Of a DNA stretch of 64,000 bases, positions 56,650-64,000 are shown piece after piece. The stretch lies in NCBI RefSeq assembly GCF_040409805.1, contig NZ_CP099572.1, forward strand, positions 248,001-312,000. Direction: 5' to 3'. Origin of the DNA: Polynucleobacter sp. MWH-UH23A. GTDB lineage: Bacteria > Pseudomonadota > Gammaproteobacteria > Burkholderiales > Burkholderiaceae. Positions within the stretch are counted from its first letter, which is position 1. Each line of letters begins with the position of its first letter. The position numbers and the translations under genes were made by a program. The notes beneath the pieces are model-generated. The model saw only the letters and a list, made by a program, of their open reading frames with translations, was not told the origin of the DNA and did not search any database.

Positions 56650-57498
56650 ATGAGCGCTAAGAGAGACAAAAGCATATATGCCAAATACTTTAGTTTGGCA
56701 AAAAAAAATGGATACATAGCGGCTACAAAAAAAGTTATTTTTTGGGTTATCAGTAAGCTTGGAATAAGGCAGCTTGATGCAATCCAAAAACGTAGAATTC
56801 AAATTTCAAAAACTTTAGATGAGCTTTTAGAGTCGACTGTTAAATACGGCCCATTTAAGGGGTTGAAATTATCACCAAAAACTTGGTGGGGCTCAGCAGA
56901 TAGGGGATCGATGTTGTTAGGACTCTATGAAAAGGAGGTGCTTGATTCATTACAAAATATTCCGAAAAACTTTAATACCTTTATTGATTTAGGTGCGGCT
57001 GATGGTTATTACGGAATTGGCGTACTGGTAAACAAGCAATTTGAAAAATCGATATGCTTTGAAATGAGTGAAAAAGGTAGAGCTACGATAAAAGAAAATG
57101 CTCGGCTTAATAACGTTCTAGAAAAAGTTGAAATCAGGGGCATTGCAAAGTATGATTTTTATCAGGAGCTTTGTCCCAACACTCTTTTAAATTCTGTCTT
57201 ATTCATTGATGTTGAAGGGGCAGAGTTTGACTTGATGGGTAAGGAAACTTTTAAGGTATTTAGCAAAGCAATAATATTCGTTGAATTGCATGATTGGTTT
57301 TTTGAAGATGGCAGTGATAAGCTTAAGAAGCTTAAAAATGATTCAGCCGAAACCCATAACGTAACAGAATTGACAATGCGCTCTCGAGACCTTTCCATTT
57401 TCCCTGAGTTAAAAAAATTAAACGACGATGATAGATGGCTAATTTGCTCTGAAGGTCGTGGACAGCTTATGGTTTGGCTTCGTTTTGATCCAAAATAG
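56650..57498 (+). CDS. FkbM-like SAM methyltransferase
   Basis: A protein of about 282 residues with an FkbM-type pattern: NTFIDLGAADGYYGIGVLV near residue 112 (SAM motif I), ICFEMSEKGRATIKENARLN near 134, NSVLFIDVEGAEFDLM near 177 (the family's D-[VI]-EG-[AS]-E motif) and AIIFVELHDWF near 200. The first 60 residues are basic. I prefer the ATG at 56650; a TTG lies three codons upstream (56641). No neighbour within 140 bp on either side. Probable O-methylation of a glycan; substrate unknown. Confidence 0.7.
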   Translation: MSAKRDKSIYAKYFSLAKKNGYIAATKKVIFWVISKLGIRQLDAIQKRRIQISKTLDELLESTVKYGPFKGLKLSPKTWWGSADRGSMLLGLYEKEVLDSLQNIPKNFNTFIDLGAADGYYGIGVLVNKQFEKSICFEMSEKGRATIKENARLNNVLEKVEIRGIAKYDFYQELCPNTLLNSVLFIDVEGAEFDLMGKETFKVFSKAIIFVELHDWFFEDGSDKLKKLKNDSAETHNVTELTMRSRDLSIFPELKKLNDDDRWLICSEGRGQLMVWLRFDPK

Positions 57499-57915
57499 AT
57501 CAAGTAAATTATTAATTTTTGAAATAACAAATGTGTACATATATTTTGACTTTGACGATAAATTTATTTCGATTTATTAAGGCGTTAAAAAATCACAATT
57601 AATCTAAGTTATATTGTTGAATTACCTTAAACCATAAATAGTTGTAAAGATCATTCAATTAATCGGCTGATTAATTGCTCTAAAACAAGGATGCAGTGCT
57701 CAAGATGATTCTGAGTTTTGTCCCATAAAATCTATAAATAAATTTATTGCAAGAATTTAGAAAAAAGTATTTTTGCGATTTATACTATAGATAATAAGGG
57801 TTGTAAGCGATTTCAATTATGCTCAGATTCAGAGTGAAAATGTAAGCTAAGAGTAATTACAATTTCCCCAAAAAACTTTTAAGCAATTAAATTACACAGA
57901 CTACATTTTGTTATT
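57499..57915. other. 417-bp AT-rich gap without a gene
   Basis: Between the FkbM-like gene and the ABC transporter. It is strongly AT-rich by eye, with many short stops in all frames. I see no coding frame of note, no tRNA, no JUMPstart (GGCGGTAG) and no clear terminator. It may contain the promoter of the downstream operon. Confidence 0.6.
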
Positions 57916-59682
57916 TTGAAAAATAATATTTCTATTACAGAGCTGCTATTTCGCCTTTGGACACACCTGTCAGCTAGACGCCAAAAGCAATTTTCTTTTC
58001 TCTTAATATTGGCCATATTTACTTCATTTTCAGAAGTTTTGAGCATTGGATCTGCGATCCCTTTTCTGGGGGCTATTACGAACCCTGACTCAATACTTCG
58101 CAACCCATACTTACATCAATTATTTGAAATGCTCGGCATTACTCGTTCGGACCAGCTTTTATTGCCTTTAACATTGAGTTTTGGTATTGCAACCCTCATC
58201 GCCTGTGCTATGCGTTTATCACTTCTATGGTCAACCACGCGTTTATCACATGCCGTTGGTGCTGATTTGAGCATCGACATATACAGAAAGACACTCTATC
58301 AACCATATTCTATACATTGCTCACGCAATACAAGCGAGGTTATCACGGGGATTTCTGTTAAAGCCAATAGTGCGATTGGTGTATTGACGAATACCCTAAA
58401 TTTATTTAGTGCAATCATCATCCTTTCTAGCATTGCATTGGCATTAATGTTTTTTAATCCTATTGCTGCAATATCAATATTTTTAGGCTTTGGATTAATT
58501 TATTTGGGCGTTATATTTTTCACAAGAAGTAAGCAGTTGCTATATAGTCAACAAATTGCACATGAATCAACAGCTGTTATTAAAACTTTGCAAGAGGGTT
58601 TGGGCGGTATTCGAGATGTTTTAATCGATGGGTCTCAAGCTGCTTATACACAAATTTATAGTCAGTCTGATTTACGTTTGCGACATGCTCAAGGCAGTAA
58701 TAGCTTTATTAGTGCTAGTCCAAGATATCTTGTGGAGGCCTTTGGGGTAATTTTATTGGCGGGTATGGCCTACTTTTTGGCTTTAAGGACTGGTGGGTTG
58801 GGTGGTGCCGTTCCTGTTCTTGGTGTTCTGGCCCTTGGCGCTCAACGAATGTTGCCGTTGTTACAGCAGGCATATGGTTCCTGGGCTGGTATTCGTGGTG
58901 AGCAGATTTCGCTTAGAGATGCTTTGGATTTTTTAGATCAGCCGCTACCGGATTATTTATTGAGGGCTGACTTTAAGCCGCTTGTATTCAAAGATAAAAT
59001 TGAACTGGTAAACCTATCTTTTCGATATGGCCCCGATTCTCCTTGGGTAATAAAAGATCTCAATATGATTGTAAAAAAAGGGGAGAGAATTGGCTTTATA
59101 GGTGCAACGGGTTCAGGAAAAAGTACCTTAATGGACTTAGTGATGGGGTTAATTCAGGCTACTACTGGCTTGATTAAAATTGATGAAGTCATAGTTTCCC
59201 TAGAAAACAATAGATCTTGGCAGGCTCACATTGCGCATGTCCCGCAAGCAATATTTTTGGCCGATTCCTCTGTAGCAGAGAATATTGCTTTTGGCGTTCC
59301 CGTGGATCAAATTGATTTAGATCGCGTCAAAAATGCTGCAAAACGAGCCCAAATTGATCAAATTATTGAGGGGTGGGTTAGTGGATATAATACTCGTGTG
59401 GGTGAGAGGGGTATACGCCTTTCGGGTGGCCAGAGACAGCGAATTGGAATTGCAAGGGCTCTATACAAAAACGCCGATATCATTATTTTTGATGAGGCTA
59501 CCAGCGCTTTAGATGGTGAAACTGAATTGGCTGTGATGGAGGCGATAGAAACCTTAAGTGATGATCTGACCATCATGATTATTGCTCATCGCGTTAGCAC
59601 CTTGAGAAGTTGTTCGAGAATTGTTGAGCTTGGTCAATGCGGCTACCGCATCATGTCTTATCAGGACATTTTGCAGCCTTAA
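57916..59682 (+). CDS. PglK-like ABC transporter (predicted glycolipid flippase)
   Basis: A 588-residue half-transporter with permease (about 1-330, six helices) and ATPase fused. ATPase motifs: GATGSGKSTLMD near 396 (Walker A), LSGGQRQRIGIARALY near 499, IIIFDEATSALDGE near 521 and IIAHR near 555. The membrane part has SFSEVLSIGSAIPFLGAI near 37 and SPRYLVEAFGVILLA near 275, which resemble PglK, the lipid-linked oligosaccharide flippase of Campylobacter, more than MsbA. Starts with TTG; no upstream ATG. Followed by the sugar operon after 30 bp. Confidence 0.8.
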   Translation: MKNNISITELLFRLWTHLSARRQKQFSFLLILAIFTSFSEVLSIGSAIPFLGAITNPDSILRNPYLHQLFEMLGITRSDQLLLPLTLSFGIATLIACAMRLSLLWSTTRLSHAVGADLSIDIYRKTLYQPYSIHCSRNTSEVITGISVKANSAIGVLTNTLNLFSAIIILSSIALALMFFNPIAAISIFLGFGLIYLGVIFFTRSKQLLYSQQIAHESTAVIKTLQEGLGGIRDVLIDGSQAAYTQIYSQSDLRLRHAQGSNSFISASPRYLVEAFGVILLAGMAYFLALRTGGLGGAVPVLGVLALGAQRMLPLLQQAYGSWAGIRGEQISLRDALDFLDQPLPDYLLRADFKPLVFKDKIELVNLSFRYGPDSPWVIKDLNMIVKKGERIGFIGATGSGKSTLMDLVMGLIQATTGLIKIDEVIVSLENNRSWQAHIAHVPQAIFLADSSVAENIAFGVPVDQIDLDRVKNAAKRAQIDQIIEGWVSGYNTRVGERGIRLSGGQRQRIGIARALYKNADIIIFDEATSALDGETELAVMEAIETLSDDLTIMIIAHRVSTLRSCSRIVELGQCGYRIMSYQDILQP

Positions 59683-59712
59683 TTAGACTGTATTAGTTGG
59701 AAGGTTGATTTT

Positions 59713-60651
59713 ATGAGAGTATTGGTAACTGGCGCTTGTGGCTATAAGGGGCATGTATTGGTGCCAAAGCTTTTGGCTCGGGGATATAAAGTAGTTGCCT
59801 TTGATTTACAGTGGTTTGGTAACTTTCTGGAGCAACATCAAAATCTAAAGGTTGTTAAAGGAGATGTTCGTGATATCGATAGCATCTCTTTAGGGGGTAT
59901 TGATTGCATTATTCACCTATCTTCGATTGCAAATGATCCTTGTGGTGATTTGAATCCAAAATTAACTTGGGAGGTTAGCGCACTTGCAACCATGCAATTA
60001 GCTGATAAAGCAAAGCGTCAGGGTGTTAAACGCTTTATATATGCATCATCTGGCAGTGTGTATGGCGTTAAAGAAGAGCCTCAGGTTATTGAGGAGTTGG
60101 ATTTAAAGCCAATTTCAGAATATAACAAAACTAAAATGGTCGGCGAGAGGGTTTTGTTAAGTTATCAAAATGATATGGTTGTTCAAGTTGTTCGTCCCGC
60201 AACTGTTTGCGGTTATTCGCCAAGAATGCGCTTGGATGTATCTGTTAATTTGCTTACTATGCAGGCATTATCAAGAGGGAAAATAACTGTATTTGGAGGC
60301 AATCAAGTGCGTCCAAATATACATATTGATGATATAACCGATGTGTACTTACACTTAATTGATCATCCTGAATGCACTGGCATTTATAACGCTGGATTTG
60401 AAAATATTTCTATACTCGATATTGCAAAATTGGTAACAAAATATCTACCGGTTGAAATTAGTATTACAGAGTCTAATGATCCTCGATCCTATCGGATTAA
60501 TTCAGATAAGTTGTTGGCTACTGGTTATAAGCCAAAGAAAACAGTTGATGACGCTATTCACGAAATAATTCAGCATTATCATGCTGGGGTATTAAAGGAT
60601 GAGGATCGTTATTACAACTTAAAGTGGATGCAGCAGGAGGCTCTTTTTTGA
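59713..60651 (+). CDS. NAD-dependent epimerase/dehydratase (SDR)
   Basis: A 312-residue extended SDR. The nucleotide site is RVLVTGACGYKGHVLVPKL at the start; the catalytic Ser lies in YASSGSVYG near residue 115 and the YxxxK in EYNKTK near 138. There is no Asp-Glu or Ser-Glu pair after the Ser region as in 4,6-dehydratases, so epimerase or ketoreductase activity is more likely. PATVCGYSPRMRLD near 166 is family-like. First of at least five coupled genes running to the right edge. Confidence 0.85.
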   Translation: MRVLVTGACGYKGHVLVPKLLARGYKVVAFDLQWFGNFLEQHQNLKVVKGDVRDIDSISLGGIDCIIHLSSIANDPCGDLNPKLTWEVSALATMQLADKAKRQGVKRFIYASSGSVYGVKEEPQVIEELDLKPISEYNKTKMVGERVLLSYQNDMVVQVVRPATVCGYSPRMRLDVSVNLLTMQALSRGKITVFGGNQVRPNIHIDDITDVYLHLIDHPECTGIYNAGFENISILDIAKLVTKYLPVEISITESNDPRSYRINSDKLLATGYKPKKTVDDAIHEIIQHYHAGVLKDEDRYYNLKWMQQEALF

Positions 60652-61229
60652 GCTCTTTTATTACTGAAAGCAGGGATTATTTGGCTCGCCTAAATTATGC
60701 TTGCGAGAAAATACCTCTTCATAGTGTTGAAGTCTTAGCTGATGCCATGAGAAATGCTTGGCATGATAAGCGTCAAGTTTTTATTTTTGGTAATGGCGGT
60801 TCAGCGGGGAATGCAATTCACTTGGCCAATGATTTCATTTTTGGGGTTTCTAGAAAGTTTGGATCTGGTTTGCGGATTCACGCTCTCTCAGCCAATCCTG
60901 CGGTAATTACCTGCCTTGCAAATGATATAGGGTATGAAAATATCTTTGCTTATCAACTTGGCCTCATGAGTAATCCAGGCGATATTGTGATCGCACTTAG
61001 CGGTAGCGGTAATTCGCCTAATATTGTTAAGGCATTGCAGTATGCTGCAGAGGCGGATCTCCAGACTTTTGCAATTCTTGGGTTTTCAGGCGGGAAAAGT
61101 TTGGGACTGGCAAAGAATCCAATACACGTTCCTGTTGACGATATGCAGATATCGGAGGACTTGCAAATTATTATTGGCCATATGTTGATGCAGTATTTAT
61201 ACGCATTGAGCCAAGCAAAAGAACTATGA
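60648..61229 (+). CDS. SIS-domain phosphosugar isomerase, GmhA-like
   Basis: A 193-residue single-SIS protein. Phosphate-binding loops are FIFGNGGSAGNAIHLANDF near residues 45-63 and IALSGSGNSPNIVKAL near 114, as in sedoheptulose-7-phosphate isomerase GmhA. By eye the zinc/active His residues match (IH in the first loop; IIIGHMLMQ near the end), while the catalytic Glu of GmhA appears as Asp (AND). The TTG at 60648 has AGGAGG 7 bp upstream and overlaps the preceding stop (TTGA), so it is preferred over the ATG at 60624. Confidence 0.8.
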   Translation: MSSFITESRDYLARLNYACEKIPLHSVEVLADAMRNAWHDKRQVFIFGNGGSAGNAIHLANDFIFGVSRKFGSGLRIHALSANPAVITCLANDIGYENIFAYQLGLMSNPGDIVIALSGSGNSPNIVKALQYAAEADLQTFAILGFSGGKSLGLAKNPIHVPVDDMQISEDLQIIIGHMLMQYLYALSQAKEL

Positions 61230-62275
61230 ATTTGCCCCGTAGAACCAAAGCTGCGATTTTAGTGGCTCAAAAAAGACCTCTAGAGATTGTTGAAATTGAT
61301 CTACCACGGAGCCTTGATGTTGGGCAAGTTCTTGTTGAGCTTTCTTATAGTGGTATTTGTGGTTCTCAATTAGGTGAGATTGACGGTGTTAAGGGGGCAG
61401 ATGATTGGCTTCCTCACTTACTTGGTCATGAGGGTAGCGGTGTTGTTTTGCAAATTGGTCCGGGGGTAAGGCATGTTAATCCCGGAGATTTTGTCATTTT
61501 GCATTGGAAGCCCTCAAAGGGAATTGAGTCGAATACACCAAAATATCAATGGGGAAGCCAAGTAGTAAATGGCGGTTGGGTTACAACCTTTAACGAGCAT
61601 GCCGTTGTTTCAGAAAATCGCCTGACTAAAATTGATGCTAGCGTGGATTTAATGACTGCAGCATTGTATGGTTGCGCGGTAACTACTGGTTTTGGTGTCA
61701 TCGATAATCGGGCTCAAGTTAAGCTTGGAGAGAACATAGTGGTATTTGGGTCTGGCGGTATTGGACTTAATATTATTCAAGCTGCTAGGCTGGCAGGGGC
61801 AAATCAAGTAATTGCTGTTGATTTATATGATAATCGTCTGGAATTGTCTCGGCATTGCGGTGCTACAGAATTAATCAATTCAGCCACACAAGATCCATGG
61901 AGTGTAATTAAATCTTTATTAGGCGACCAGGATTTAGATGTTTTTATCGATAACACAGGAAATCATGAAATTATCTCCAAGGGTTATGAAATGATATCCT
62001 CTAGAGGTCGCGTTGTGCTTGTGGGTGTGCCCAAAAAAGGGGCGAGAACTTCTATAGATACTCTCCCTTTGCACTTTGGAAAGTCAATTGCCGGAACTCA
62101 TGGAGGAGAAGCAGTGCCGCATAAAGATATTCCTCGATATATGAATCTATTTGATTCGAGGAATATTGATCTCGGCCAGTTAATTTCAGAGGTAAAAAGT
62201 CTAGAGCATATTAACGAAATGATTTCTCATATGCGTGATGGTACTTCAGCTGGTCGTTGCTTGATAAAGTTTTAA
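61226..62275 (+). CDS. Zinc-dependent medium-chain dehydrogenase
   Basis: A 349-residue alcohol-dehydrogenase-like (MDR) protein. Catalytic zinc positions are GICGSQLGEIDG near residue 43 and LLGHEGSGVV near 68; the cluster of four structural-zinc Cys is absent (LHWKPSKGIE instead). The Rossmann motif is IVVFGSGGIGLNIIQAARLA near 171. The start overlaps the SIS gene by 4 bp. Likely oxidises or reduces a sugar or sugar alcohol phosphate in this pathway; substrate unknown. Confidence 0.8.
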   Translation: MNLPRRTKAAILVAQKRPLEIVEIDLPRSLDVGQVLVELSYSGICGSQLGEIDGVKGADDWLPHLLGHEGSGVVLQIGPGVRHVNPGDFVILHWKPSKGIESNTPKYQWGSQVVNGGWVTTFNEHAVVSENRLTKIDASVDLMTAALYGCAVTTGFGVIDNRAQVKLGENIVVFGSGGIGLNIIQAARLAGANQVIAVDLYDNRLELSRHCGATELINSATQDPWSVIKSLLGDQDLDVFIDNTGNHEIISKGYEMISSRGRVVLVGVPKKGARTSIDTLPLHFGKSIAGTHGGEAVPHKDIPRYMNLFDSRNIDLGQLISEVKSLEHINEMISHMRDGTSAGRCLIKF

Positions 62276-62276
62276 G

Positions 62277-63263
62277 ATGACAAAGATTTTAGTTATTGGT
62301 AGCAATTCTTTTTCTGGTGCAAGTTATTGTCAGTTTGCCTTGAGTAAGGGCGCTTGGGTAACTGGTATCAGTCGATCTGAAGAGCCGGTAAATGCTTTAT
62401 TACCCTATAAATGGGGTGATCATCATCAATTTGATTTTCATAGATTGGATTTAAACCATGACTTACCTCTGATAGTCGGTTTAATTAATAGTGTTAAGCC
62501 AGATTATGTTGTGAATTTTGCGGCACAAAGCATGGTCGCCGAAAGTTGGTTAAATCCCGAGCACTGGTACATGACTAACGTAGTATCAAGCATTAAGCTG
62601 CATAATGAGCTAAGAAAAATGAATTTTTTAAAGCGTTATGTTCATATTTCTACTCCAGAAGTTTATGGAAATTGTTCTGGGTTTGTAAAAGAGGATTATC
62701 CATTTAATCCGAGCACTCCATACGCAGCCTCTCGTGCAGCTGCTGACTTAAGTCTTCGCACGTTTTTTCAGGGTTATCAGTTCCCTGTTGTAACGACTCG
62801 AGCGGCAAATGTTTATGGTCCCGGTCAACAGCTTTATCGCATTATCCCCAGAACAATACTGTTTATGTTGATGAATAAGAAAATTCAACTTCATGGTGGC
62901 GGCCTCTCTACTAGATCTTTTATTCATATAAGAGATGTCAGTGACGCAACTTGGAGAATAATGGTGAATGGAATCAATGGAAGTGTCTATCATATCTCTA
63001 CAAACGAAGTAATTTCTATAAGGTCTCTCGTTGAAAAGATTTGCCAAAAATTAGATAGAAACTTTGGAGATTGCGTTGAGGTAGTTGGAGAGAGGTTAGG
63101 TAAAGATTCTGCCTACCACTTAGATAGTACAAAACTGCGCGAAGAGTTGGATTGGCAGGATCAAGTGACGCTTGATCAAGGAATTGATGAGTCAATAATG
63201 TGGGTTAGAAAGTATTTTGACGTTTTAGCCTTGCAAGAGCACGATTATATACATAAGCCCTAA
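62277..63263 (+). CDS. RfbB/Gmd-like SDR with Arg in place of the YxxxK lysine
   Basis: A 328-residue extended SDR. The nucleotide site is KILVIGSNSFSGASYC (GxxxFxG), the catalytic Thr-x-Glu is in HISTPEVYGN near residue 124, and the Tyr motif is TPYAASRAAADLSL near 147, with Arg where Lys normally lies. TRAANVYGPGQQLYRIIPRT near 170-189 follows dTDP-glucose and GDP-mannose dehydratases. The retained Glu suggests 4,6-dehydratase chemistry. ATG one base after the previous stop. Substrate unknown. Confidence 0.8.
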   Translation: MTKILVIGSNSFSGASYCQFALSKGAWVTGISRSEEPVNALLPYKWGDHHQFDFHRLDLNHDLPLIVGLINSVKPDYVVNFAAQSMVAESWLNPEHWYMTNVVSSIKLHNELRKMNFLKRYVHISTPEVYGNCSGFVKEDYPFNPSTPYAASRAAADLSLRTFFQGYQFPVVTTRAANVYGPGQQLYRIIPRTILFMLMNKKIQLHGGGLSTRSFIHIRDVSDATWRIMVNGINGSVYHISTNEVISIRSLVEKICQKLDRNFGDCVEVVGERLGKDSAYHLDSTKLREELDWQDQVTLDQGIDESIMWVRKYFDVLALQEHDYIHKP

Positions 63264-63277
63264 GCCTTGAAAATAAT

Positions 63278-64000
63278 ATGAAAGACCTGGATCTAGTTCT
63301 TCGGTTGCAAGAGCACGCAAATCAATTACGCGCCAGGATTATTGAAACTTCAAGTCGCGCGAGTTTACCGCATCTTGGATCATGTCTATCGTGCGTAGAT
63401 CTATTGGTAGCTTTATATTTTTTTAAACTAAAAATTGATCCAAAAAATCCGCAAGATCCACTAAGAGATCGTTTCATTCTTAGCAAAGGGCATGCAGCCC
63501 CAGCATTATTTCAGGTTTTAGCAAGGCGAGGTTTTTTCCCCATGTCTGATCTGGATTTATGTGGGAAAAATGGTAGTGTTTTTGGGGAGCATCCTCCGAC
63601 TCCTGGATATCTTCCAGGTATTGAGGCTGCAACCGGATCTCTAGGGCACGGAATGCCAATGGGTTTGGGGATGGCAATTGCAAGCAGGATAAATCAGTTG
63701 AATTACTCCGTATATACAATTTTAGGCGATGGAGAATGCAATGAAGGTTCGATTTGGGAGTGCGCTATGTTGGCAGCCGCACAAAAAATTAATAATTTTT
63801 GTATTTTAGTTGATTTCAATAAATGGCAGGCTACAGATCGAAGTAAAAATGTCATGCATCTTGATTCGCTAGCTGAAAAATGGAGTGCTTTTGGTTGGGA
63901 AGTATTTGAAATTGATGGCCATGATTATTTTCAAATAATCAATGCCTTATCTAAGTCCTCCCAAAAATCTGGAAAACCAGTTGCAATTATTGCCCATACC
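63278..64000 (+). CDS. Transketolase N-terminal subunit, 3'-truncated by the window
   Basis: Read directly from the sequence; the frame is open to the window edge (241 codons). Thiamine-pyrophosphate enzyme motifs are clear: ASLPHLGSCLSCVDLLVALY near residue 29, RDRFILSKGHAAPALF near 64, GSLGHGMPMGLGMA near 123, and the TPP signature LGDGECNEGSIWE near 149 ending in ILVDFNKWQATD. Size and motifs indicate a split transketolase whose C-terminal half should follow outside the window. Unlike a central-metabolism enzyme, it sits in a sugar-nucleotide operon, 14 bp after the SDR. Confidence 0.88.
   Translation, partial: MKDLDLVLRLQEHANQLRARIIETSSRASLPHLGSCLSCVDLLVALYFFKLKIDPKNPQDPLRDRFILSKGHAAPALFQVLARRGFFPMSDLDLCGKNGSVFGEHPPTPGYLPGIEAATGSLGHGMPMGLGMAIASRINQLNYSVYTILGDGECNEGSIWECAMLAAAQKINNFCILVDFNKWQATDRSKNVMHLDSLAEKWSAFGWEVFEIDGHDYFQIINALSKSSQKSGKPVAIIAHT

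Noticed and set aside
57162..57530. 122-residue leftward frame over the end of the FkbM-like gene
   Set aside because: Antisense shadow of a recognisable methyltransferase; Ser/Leu-rich translation without motifs.

Overview
The window reads as a chromosomal segment of a small-genome, moderately AT-rich betaproteobacterium. Gene content and order fit Burkholderiaceae and most resemble Polynucleobacter: nusB-ribH-ribB(X), a pilV/W/X/fimT-like cluster next to ribD-ribE, tolQRAB-pal-cpoB-queC divergent from glyA-nrdR, exbBD-lpxK-Trm112-kdsB-adk, xseA, murB, yajQ, xerD and plsY. This assignment comes from gene order and protein character by eye, not from a database search. I see no rRNA, tRNA, CRISPR array, insertion sequence or prophage.

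Layout. (1) 1-8.6 kb is a surface-polysaccharide segment: three glycosyltransferase-type genes, a divergent GT10 fucosyltransferase-like gene, the complete dTDP-L-rhamnose operon rfbBDAC, and the LPS heptosyltransferase waaC translationally coupled to it. (2) 8.6-43.4 kb is mostly conserved core: a TolC-type porin, uppP, UDP-glucuronate decarboxylase, trmB, gabD, riboflavin genes, minor pseudopilins, the Tol-Pal system, glyA/nrdR, adk/kdsB/lpxK, a second ExbBD pair, xseA, murB, xerD, plsY, folE and a HiPIP. Three type II toxin-antitoxin modules sit in gaps of this core: a RelBE-like pair at 21 kb, a HigBA-like pair at 29 kb and a YefM-YoeB-like pair at 35 kb. (3) 43.8-64 kb is a second, larger polysaccharide region: manC, galE, gmd and fcl (GDP-mannose to GDP-L-fucose); a run of glycosyltransferases, methyltransferases and an O-antigen ligase/polymerase; a PglK-like ABC flippase; and a tightly coupled sugar operon (SDR, GmhA-like SIS isomerase, zinc dehydrogenase, SDR, transketolase N-terminal subunit) that runs off the right edge.

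How it fits together. The two polysaccharide regions probably serve one LPS/O-antigen pathway. GDP-fucose made at 46-48 kb is the expected donor for the GT10 enzyme at 3-4 kb, and dTDP-rhamnose feeds glycosyltransferases in either region. KdsB, LpxK and WaaC supply Kdo, lipid A and inner core; UppP recycles the undecaprenyl carrier. No Wzx flippase is visible, so the PglK-like ABC protein is the best candidate for lipid-linked glycan translocation.

The points most worth a second look are: a RelE-like toxin with no usable start codon whose frame meets the antitoxin stop at a CTT-TAG-C sequence resembling the prfB +1 frameshift site; the SIS/transketolase operon, which may make a heptose or other unusual sugar; an RfbB-like SDR with Arg in place of the YxxxK lysine; leaderless pilin-like proteins; a GTP cyclohydrolase I with a histone-H1-like lysine tail; and a 46-codon gene at 43.5 kb.
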